Assembly (NCBI GenBank): GCA_964475735.1
Contig: CAYYYI010000101.1
Coordinates: forward strand, 1-10,130
DNA: 10,130 nt
Direction: 5' to 3'
DNA from: UCB2 sp964475735
GTDB taxonomy: Bacteria; Chloroflexota; Dehalococcoidia; Tepidiformales; Tepidiformaceae
Part shown: positions 5,790-10,130 of the stretch, in pieces
Position numbering within the stretch: position 1 is the first letter of the stretch
Layout of the letters: each line of letters starts with the position of its first letter
Translations under genes and position numbers: made by a program
Notes under the pieces: model-generated
Databases searched by the model: none
Told to the model about the DNA's origin: nothing
Seen by the model: only the letters and a program-made list of their open reading frames with translations

Positions 5790-7640
5790 TCAGGAGCCAG
5801 CCACGGGGACATTTTCGAGGAAGTTGCGTACGGCGGCCGAACGCTCGTCTGGCGCGACGACGGTGACCATGTCGCCCAGGTTGAACACCGTGCGGCCCGT
5901 GGGAATAAAGCTCGTCGCGCGGCGCCTTACAAGGACCACGAGCGCTCCCTGCAAGGCCGGCATGTCCTGGATCCGGCGCTGTGCGTCGGGGTTCTGAACA
6001 ACGGCGCGGAAAACGGAGAGGTCGCCTTCCACGGCCGTAAGAATATCGCTCAGGGGCGAAGGCCCTGCGAGCGCGGCCAGCTCCGACGCGACGGCGGCCT
6101 GGGGACTGACGACGGTTACGCCCGCCCGCTCGAAGGCGGGGATGTTGGCCGGGTCGTCAACGCGCGCGAGGATGCGCTTGCAGCCGAACTGGGCCTGGGC
6201 AAGCTCGGCTGCGAGCAGCGAGCGGTCGTCGTTGCCGGTCGCGAGGATGAGCGCGCGCGCGTCATCGACGTCCGCCTTCTGGAGCACTTTGGGGTCGGCG
6301 ATGTCGCCAAGCAGGACTTCGTAGCCGGCTTCGCGCCCGGTGACAGCCAGCCCCCCATCGCTTTCGACGATGAGGATGTCCTCGCCCGCTTCGCGAAGGC
6401 GTTCGGCCACGCGCCTGCCGACTTCGCCGAAGCCGGCGACCACGGTTCTCACGGGAAACACGCGCAGCACGTGCGAGAGTGGGCCTGCATAGGCCGATTG
6501 TAGCCCGATGGTCACGAGGATGACGACGAAGACGAGCGCCACGAACTGCTCGGAGTCGCCTCCCAGCCGGCCTCCTGCTTCGATTGCGACCACGCTTGCG
6601 AGCGACGCGGCGACGACACCACGCGGCGCCACGGCGGCAAGGAAGATGGCATCCCGGGCGGAAACACCCGTGCCCAGGCTCGCCAGCCAGACCAGGAGGG
6701 GCCTTCCCACACCGATCAGGATGAGCACTACAAGGAACCCGTTGGGCCAGAGATCGAGCACGCTGCTCACGTCGAGCGCGGCGGCCAACAACACATAGAC
6801 CGCTGCCACCAGCAGCGTGACGATCGACTCCTGGAACTCCTCTATCTGGTCACGGTGAGGGAGCCGTACCTGCCCCAGGCCGATGCCCATCACGACCATG
6901 GCGGTCAGCCCCGCTTCGTGCGCGATCGACTCGGCGACCGCGAAAGTAGCGATTGCGCCCCCGAGGACCAGGAGGGACACCTCCCGGCTTGTAAGGCGCT
7001 TCACGGTGGTGGAGATCGCAAACACGAGCGCCGCGCCCGCCACCCCGGCAATCGCACCCGTGAGCAGGCGTGACGCCACCCACGCCGCCGGTTCTGCCGG
7101 ATCGAACGACTCGGCGACGGCCACTTCGAGCAGGAAGAGGGTGAGCAGTGCACCCAGCGGGTCGATGATGACGCCTTCGCCCATGAGCGTCGTCTTGATC
7201 CGGTCGTTGACACGCACCGACTTCAGCAGTGGACCGATGACGCTCGGACCGGTGACGCAGACGAGCGATCCGAAGAGCGCGGAGAGGCGCCAGGGGAAGC
7301 CGAGGAGGAAATGCGCGGCAAGCGCTCCCACGATTGGCGTAATGGTCAGGCCGCCAATAACCAGGTTGCGGACGAGGGGGGCCATGCGTCGCAGCGAGCC
7401 CGCCTGGAGCAACGTGCCGCCTTCAAACACGATGAGGGCAACGGCAAGGATGATGGAGAGGCGGGCAAGCTCGCCCAGCTTCGCGGGCTCAACGAGGCCT
7501 AGCCCGTCCTTCCCCGCAACGAGCCCCACGGCAAGGAGAAACACGGGGAGAGGGATGGGGAGCCTGCGCGTGATGATCCGGCCCAATGCCGCGGCCATGG
7601 CCACGACGGCCGCCGCCTGCAGCCCGTCTTCGACGCTCAT
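5790..7640 (-). CDS. CPA1-type cation/proton antiporter with C-terminal RCK (TrkA) module
   Basis: Inner-membrane exchanger of K+ or Na+ against H+. Residues about 5-395 are a multi-pass membrane domain with LIVFEGG (69-75), CVTGPSVIGPLL (128-139) and GEGVIIDPLGA (154-164), the TGPxVI plus IDP variant of CPA1 antiporters. A cytoplasmic part follows: RCK_N (TrkA-N) with VVAGFGEVGRR (400-410), the acidic residue in LIVESD and GDIADP (445-450), then an RCK_C (TrkA-C) domain at about 533-598. The RCK unit normally gates transport by binding nucleotides or ions. The 616-residue length suits this architecture. The ATG at 7640 has no Shine-Dalgarno but an extended -10-like element just upstream, so it may be leaderless. 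It is the last gene of the moaD-moaE-Nudix cluster, 25 bases after the Nudix stop. Ion specificity cannot be read from sequence alone. Confidence 0.93.
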   Translation of the reverse strand: MSVEDGLQAAAVVAMAAALGRIITRRLPIPLPVFLLAVGLVAGKDGLGLVEPAKLGELARLSIILAVALIVFEGGTLLQAGSLRRMAPLVRNLVIGGLTITPIVGALAAHFLLGFPWRLSALFGSLVCVTGPSVIGPLLKSVRVNDRIKTTLMGEGVIIDPLGALLTLFLLEVAVAESFDPAEPAAWVASRLLTGAIAGVAGAALVFAISTTVKRLTSREVSLLVLGGAIATFAVAESIAHEAGLTAMVVMGIGLGQVRLPHRDQIEEFQESIVTLLVAAVYVLLAAALDVSSVLDLWPNGFLVVLILIGVGRPLLVWLASLGTGVSARDAIFLAAVAPRGVVAASLASVVAIEAGGRLGGDSEQFVALVFVVILVTIGLQSAYAGPLSHVLRVFPVRTVVAGFGEVGRRVAERLREAGEDILIVESDGGLAVTGREAGYEVLLGDIADPKVLQKADVDDARALILATGNDDRSLLAAELAQAQFGCKRILARVDDPANIPAFERAGVTVVSPQAAVASELAALAGPSPLSDILTAVEGDLSVFRAVVQNPDAQRRIQDMPALQGALVVLVRRRATSFIPTGRTVFNLGDMVTVVAPDERSAAVRNFLENVPVAGS

Positions 7641-7649
7641 CGTGGGGGA

Positions 7650-7658
7650 GGATAGCAG
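7650..7658 (-). promoter_or_regulatory. Possible extended -10 for a leaderless antiporter transcript
   Basis: On the minus strand TGCTATCCT ends eight bases before the antiporter ATG. It fits the extended -10 pattern TGnTAnnnT. Transcription would then start at or within a base or two of the ATG, which would explain the absence of a Shine-Dalgarno. No good -35 is visible, and the site lies in the 25-base gap after the Nudix stop. Tentative. Confidence 0.3.
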
Positions 7659-7665
7659 TGATGGG

Positions 7666-8205
7666 TCAGGAAGGCTGCTCCGGCCCCTGCCCGGTGAGGC
7701 GCCGCATGAAGTCGCGGAGCGCCCATTCGGTGGAATCGAAGGCGAGATTCCCCCACGGGATCTCCTCGGGCGCGAACCACGCGACCTCCGAGGTCTCGTG
7801 ACCGGGCTGGCCCTCGCCGAGGGCGGTCGCCCGGTAGACGATGACTACCACGCCGGGGCCCGGGCGCGTGTAGACACCGAGCAACGCGAGGTCGCGCACC
7901 TCCAGGTGGGCTTCCTCCAGCGTTTCGCGCATGGCGGCCTCTTCCGCGGTCTCGCCAACGTCCATGTAGCCGCCGGGGAAGACCCACGTGCCGAGACGGG
8001 GCTCAATCGCCCGCCTGGTGAGCAGAATGCGACCGTCGTCCCGCACGGGGATGGTCGCCGCCACGGGACGGGGGTTCACGTAGTGCACGAAGCCACAGTC
8101 GATGCAGACGAGGCGGCGCTTCGTGTCGCCTTCGGGTACGGCCGAGGCGAGGCGCTGCCCGCACTGCATGCAGAAGCGGCCAAAGCTGTGGGGGTGGCTG
8201 CTCAC
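7666..8205 (-). CDS. Nudix hydrolase with N-terminal zinc ribbon
   Basis: Pyrophosphohydrolase of the Nudix superfamily, cleaving nucleoside diphosphate-X compounds such as NADH or ADP-ribose; the substrate is not determined. The 179 residues start with a zinc ribbon, CMQC (12-15) and CIDC (34-37), followed by HYVNPRP. The Nudix box runs from G79 to L101: GYMDVGETAEEA, then RETLEEAHL. It keeps the metal-binding RExxEE glutamates but has His where the GX5EX7REUXEEXGU consensus has the late Gly. This ribbon-plus-box layout is seen in NudC-like and ADP-ribose-type members. The frame is open up to an ATG at 8298, but I chose the GTG at 8205 because it keeps the whole ribbon, overlaps the moaE stop as GTGA, and avoids an Arg/Gly-rich extension inside moaE. 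Translation is probably coupled to moaE. No link to molybdopterin synthesis is known for such enzymes. Confidence 0.9.
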   Translation of the reverse strand: MSSHPHSFGRFCMQCGQRLASAVPEGDTKRRLVCIDCGFVHYVNPRPVAATIPVRDDGRILLTRRAIEPRLGTWVFPGGYMDVGETAEEAAMRETLEEAHLEVRDLALLGVYTRPGPGVVVIVYRATALGEGQPGHETSEVAWFAPEEIPWGNLAFDSTEWALRDFMRRLTGQGPEQPS

Positions 8206-8657
8206 GGGTGCGGCTGGCCCGCCGTCGCCTGGTTCTTGCCGAGGGACTCGGGCCCCTCTATCCACTCCTCGCCGTCTTCCCAGACCTCTTTCTTCCACAC
8301 GGGGACCCGCTTCTTGATCTCATTCACCAGCCAGTGGCCGCCTTCGAACGATTCGGCGCGGTGCCCGCTGCTGATGGCGATGAGGAGGCTCGTCTCGCCT
8401 ATCTCCAGCCGCCCCGTGCGGTGGAGCACGGCGCAGCCGATGAGGCCGAAGCGGTCCTTCGCCTCGGTGGCGATTTCGCGCATCACCTTCTCGGCCATGG
8501 CGTCGTAGGCGTCGTAGACGAGGTGGTCCACGCGCCGGTCGAGGTTGTTGTCGCGAACGACGCCGAGGAAGACGTTGATCGCCCCCGCCTGGGGCGAGGC
8601 CACGTGTGCGACGGCCTCGGCGGTATCGAGGGGCTCGCTCGTGACGCGGATGAGCAT
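8202..8657 (-). CDS. moaE: Molybdopterin synthase catalytic subunit MoaE
   Basis: Large subunit of molybdopterin synthase, which inserts two sulfurs from MoaD thiocarboxylate into cyclic pyranopterin monophosphate to give molybdopterin, in the cytoplasm. The 151 residues contain the family landmarks FLGVVRDNN (30-38), LVYDAYDAMAEK (46-57), VLHRTGRLEIGE (77-88), SSGHRAESF (96-104) and KKRVPVWKKE (115-124), with the catalytic lysines in VWKKE. The last 20 or so residues are a variable tail. ATG 8657 follows the moaD TAG by two bases, and its GGAGG Shine-Dalgarno, six bases upstream, lies within the final moaD codons. Its stop overlaps the Nudix GTG. Nothing appears missing. Confidence 0.96.
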   Translation of the reverse strand: MLIRVTSEPLDTAEAVAHVASPQAGAINVFLGVVRDNNLDRRVDHLVYDAYDAMAEKVMREIATEAKDRFGLIGCAVLHRTGRLEIGETSLLIAISSGHRAESFEGGHWLVNEIKKRVPVWKKEVWEDGEEWIEGPESLGKNQATAGQPHP

Positions 8658-8659
8658 TC

Positions 8660-8878
8660 CTAGCCTCCGGAGACGGGGGGGATGAGGGCGAGGGTGGCGC
8701 CGGGCGGTACGGGGTCCCCGGCGCGCACGTACTCCTCGTTGAGGGCGTAGAGGAGCGTCGGCACGAAGGCGCTCAACGCCGGGTACGCCTCAACCAGGCG
8801 GTCGCAGACAGAGCGCACGGTGTCGCCCTGCTGGTAGGGAAGCTCCACTCGCCGGCGGCCCGCGCGGTCAGCGAGCGA
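8660..8878 (-). CDS. moaD: Molybdopterin synthase sulfur carrier MoaD (5' end lost in gap)
   Basis: Small ubiquitin-fold sulfur carrier; its C-terminal glycine is adenylated and thiocarboxylated, then donates sulfur within the MoaD-MoaE complex. Seventy-two residues are readable, starting at SLADRAGRRRVELPY. They continue with the internal LVEAYPALSAFV and LYALNEEYV strands, then GATLALIPPVSGG, the diagnostic Gly-Gly end. Compared with family members of about 80 residues, only the first strand, roughly 8-10 residues, is hidden by the N run. The adjacent moaE and the PPVSGG tail make this MoaD and not ThiS. Its start and promoter, probably shared divergently with the ComF-type gene, lie in the gap. 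Confidence 0.92.
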   Translation of the reverse strand, partial: SLADRAGRRRVELPYQQGDTVRSVCDRLVEAYPALSAFVPTLLYALNEEYVRAGDPVPPGATLALIPPVSGG

Positions 8879-8978
8879 NNNNNNNNNNNNNNNNNNNNNN
8901 NNNNNNNNNNNNNNNNNNNNNNNNNNNNNNNNNNNNNNNNNNNNNNNNNNNNNNNNNNNNNNNNNNNNNNNNNNNNNN
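8879..8978. other. Assembly gap (100 N) between moaD and the ComF-type gene
   Basis: Exactly 100 N, again a placeholder size. It hides the start of moaD on the minus strand, the start of the ComF-type gene on the plus strand, and whatever lies between them, including any divergent promoters. The actual distance is unknown. Confidence 0.95.
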
Positions 8979-9530
8979 TGGGAAGGCTCCGGCAACTGCC
9001 CGCGCTGCTTCAGCTGGGACGCCCTCGATGGGGCGGTGGCCGCCTTCGACCTCGAGGGCGCGGCCCGGCGCGTCGTGCACGGGCTCAAGTACCGCTACGT
9101 CCAGCCGCTGGCCGCCGTGATGGCGGCGGGTGTGCGTGAGACACCCGGCGTGGGGGCGTTCGACGTGGCCTACGCTGTGCCCCTCCACCGCTCCCGGGAA
9201 CGTAGGAGGGGGTTCAACCAGGCGGAGCTGATCCTCGGGCACCTTGGCTGGGAGCGTGGGCCGGGGCGCCTCGCACGGGTGCGCAAGACCGGCGCCCAGG
9301 TGGGCATGCGCCATGCCGAACGGCGCGCCAACGTGCGCGGGGCATTCCGGTACGCCGGCCCGCCTCTGACCGGGCTGCACGCCCTTCTTGTCGACGATGT
9401 GGTGACGACCGGGGCGACGGCGAACGAGTGCGCGCGTGTGCTGAAGGATTTCGGGGCGCGAAGCGTTCGCATCGTCGCCTTTGCACGCGCCAACTACGAC
9501 CACGCCGTAGACGCGCCCATCCGCGACTGA
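8979..9530 (+). CDS. ComF-family phosphoribosyltransferase (5' end lost in gap)
   Basis: Member of the ComF/GntX family, a type I phosphoribosyltransferase fold; in naturally competent bacteria ComF is needed for DNA uptake, but many members have no known role. The readable frame starts at base 8979 with WEGSGNCPRCFSW, whose CPRC is the second half of the N-terminal zinc ribbon. It continues with FDLEGAARRVVHGLKYRYV, the family segment AVPLHRSRERRRGFNQAEL, a TGAQVGMRHAERRANVRGAF region, and the PRPP loop LLVDDVVTTGAT (9384-9419, Asp pair at 9393-9398). The frame is open to the gap, so a GTG at 9036 is not a credible start: it would drop the ribbon. About 40-60 N-terminal residues are probably missing. 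Confidence 0.9.
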   Translation, partial: WEGSGNCPRCFSWDALDGAVAAFDLEGAARRVVHGLKYRYVQPLAAVMAAGVRETPGVGAFDVAYAVPLHRSRERRRGFNQAELILGHLGWERGPGRLARVRKTGAQVGMRHAERRANVRGAFRYAGPPLTGLHALLVDDVVTTGATANECARVLKDFGARSVRIVAFARANYDHAVDAPIRD

Positions 9531-9539
9531 CGGGCACAC

Positions 9540-9561
9540 AAGGGTTAACCGTCCTTTTCTC
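9540..9561 (+). terminator. Weak intrinsic terminator candidate after the ComF-type gene
   Basis: AAGG (9540-9543) pairs with CCTT (9553-9556), extendable by two G-U pairs, and is followed by a short T-rich stretch (TTCT). It starts ten bases after the ComF stop. The T-run is poor and the stem short, so termination is uncertain. The overlapping palindrome GGTTAACC (9543-9550) offers a different pairing. Confidence 0.3.
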
Positions 9562-9582
9562 ACGGCCGCGTGCGCCGCGCCC

Positions 9583-9588
9583 TACAAT
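9583..9588 (+). promoter_or_regulatory. Candidate -10 box for the moxR operon
   Basis: TACAAT matches five of six bases of TATAAT and stands out in GC-rich DNA, 49 bases before the moxR ATG. No convincing -35 hexamer is seen 16-18 bases upstream. It would make the MoxR gene a transcription unit separate from the ComF-type gene. Confidence 0.4.
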
Positions 9589-9637
9589 TGAGGCGACCCG
9601 GCAGGCAGGCCACCGGGATTTCACGGCTGGAGACGCA

Positions 9638-10130
9638 ATGACCGCCGGTGCTCGAACGCTTTCCCCGCGCGGGACCGCCGCCGCCGAAGCTCTTTCGCGC
9701 GTCCGCGAACAGGTGCACCGGGTCATCATCGGCCAGGACGCGCTGATCGACCGGCTGCTCATCGGGCTGCTCTGCAACGGGCATGTGCTGGTCGAAGGCG
9801 TGCCGGGGCTGGCGAAGTCGCTCGCGGTCTCCACTCTGGCGCGCACGCTCCACCTGGATTTCGTCCGTATCCAGTTCACGCCCGACCTGCTGCCAGCCGA
9901 CGTGGTTGGCACCGAAGTATTCAGCCCGGCCGATGGGCGTTTCGAAGTGCGTAAGGGGCCCATCTTCTCCAACGTGGTGCTGGCAGACGAGATCAACCGC
10001 GCGCCCGCGAAGGTGCAGTCGGCACTCCTCGAAGCGATGCAGGAGCGCCACGTAAGCATCGGCGGGCAGACATTCCCGCTGGATGAGCCGTTCCTGGTGA
10101 TGGCGACCCAGAACCCCATAGAGCAGGAGG
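9638..10130 (+). CDS. MoxR-family AAA+ ATPase (3' end outside the window)
   Basis: AAA+ ATPase of the MoxR group, thought to act as chaperones that mature or activate protein complexes, usually with VWA-domain and DUF58 partners encoded next door. The first 164 residues are present out of an expected 310-330. They show a helical lead-in, IIGQDALIDRLLIGLL, Walker A GVPGLAKS (54-61), FTPDLLPADVVGT (80-92), Walker B VVLADEINRAPAK (113-125), and sensor 1 MATQNPIEQE (155-164), where the window ends. ATG 9638 has GGAG five bases upstream. DUF58 and VWA genes would be expected just downstream, outside this window. Confidence 0.93.
   Translation, partial: MTAGARTLSPRGTAAAEALSRVREQVHRVIIGQDALIDRLLIGLLCNGHVLVEGVPGLAKSLAVSTLARTLHLDFVRIQFTPDLLPADVVGTEVFSPADGRFEVRKGPIFSNVVLADEINRAPAKVQSALLEAMQERHVSIGGQTFPLDEPFLVMATQNPIEQE

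Noticed and set aside
8206..8298. A 31-residue longer Nudix start at ATG 8298
   Set aside because: The added part lies within moaE, is Arg/Gly-rich, and the GTG at 8205 overlaps the moaE stop as GTGA and keeps the full zinc ribbon.
9036..9530. GTG 9036 as the start of the ComF-type gene
   Set aside because: The frame continues upstream to the gap and includes the conserved CPRC half-ribbon, so the real start is in the gap.

Overview
The window is GC-rich DNA (about two-thirds G+C by eye) with short intergenic gaps and frequent start/stop overlaps. It is a scaffold: two runs of exactly 100 N (3513-3612 and 8879-8978) look like placeholders of unknown true length. The gene order L9, DnaB helicase, DnaD-domain protein, DnaC-type loader, plus the GC content and the K+/H+-antiporter type, suggest a Chloroflexota bacterium, perhaps a Dehalococcoidia-like lineage. 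This is inference from gene order and protein flavour; no rRNA is present to confirm it.

Layout. (1) 1-260: leader with two tandem sigma70-like promoter candidates, a possible 43-codon upstream ORF and competing hairpins, ahead of rplI. (2) 261-4206, plus strand: rplI (bL9), dnaB, a DnaD-domain gene, then two DnaC-family AAA+ modules interrupted by the first gap. This is a translation/replication-initiation operon: DnaB is the replicative helicase, and DnaD plus DnaC are expected to recruit and load it. (3) 4216-5391, minus strand: a two-domain protein joining a GyrI-like (SHS2) ligand-binding domain to a cytidylate-kinase-like P-loop domain. (4) 5392-5789: gene-free, holding a near-perfect 20-bp inverted repeat and several compact hairpins. 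(5) 5790-8878, minus strand, transcribed moaD > moaE > Nudix > CPA1 cation/proton antiporter with a C-terminal RCK module. moaD and moaE make the two subunits of molybdopterin synthase. (6) 8979-9530, plus strand: a 5'-truncated ComF-family phosphoribosyltransferase, divergent from moaD across the second gap. (7) 9638-end, plus strand: the N-terminal part of a MoxR AAA+ ATPase that runs off the window.

Most genes are ordinary housekeeping genes. The points worth a second look are the GyrI-kinase fusion with its large inverted repeat just upstream of the ribosome-binding site, the tandem DnaC modules, the 86-nt out-of-frame dnaD/dnaC overlap, the structured rplI-dnaB spacer with a perfect but orphan Shine-Dalgarno, and the moaD diglycine codons that also form the moaE ribosome-binding site. 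I saw no CRISPR array, insertion sequence, tRNA or rRNA.
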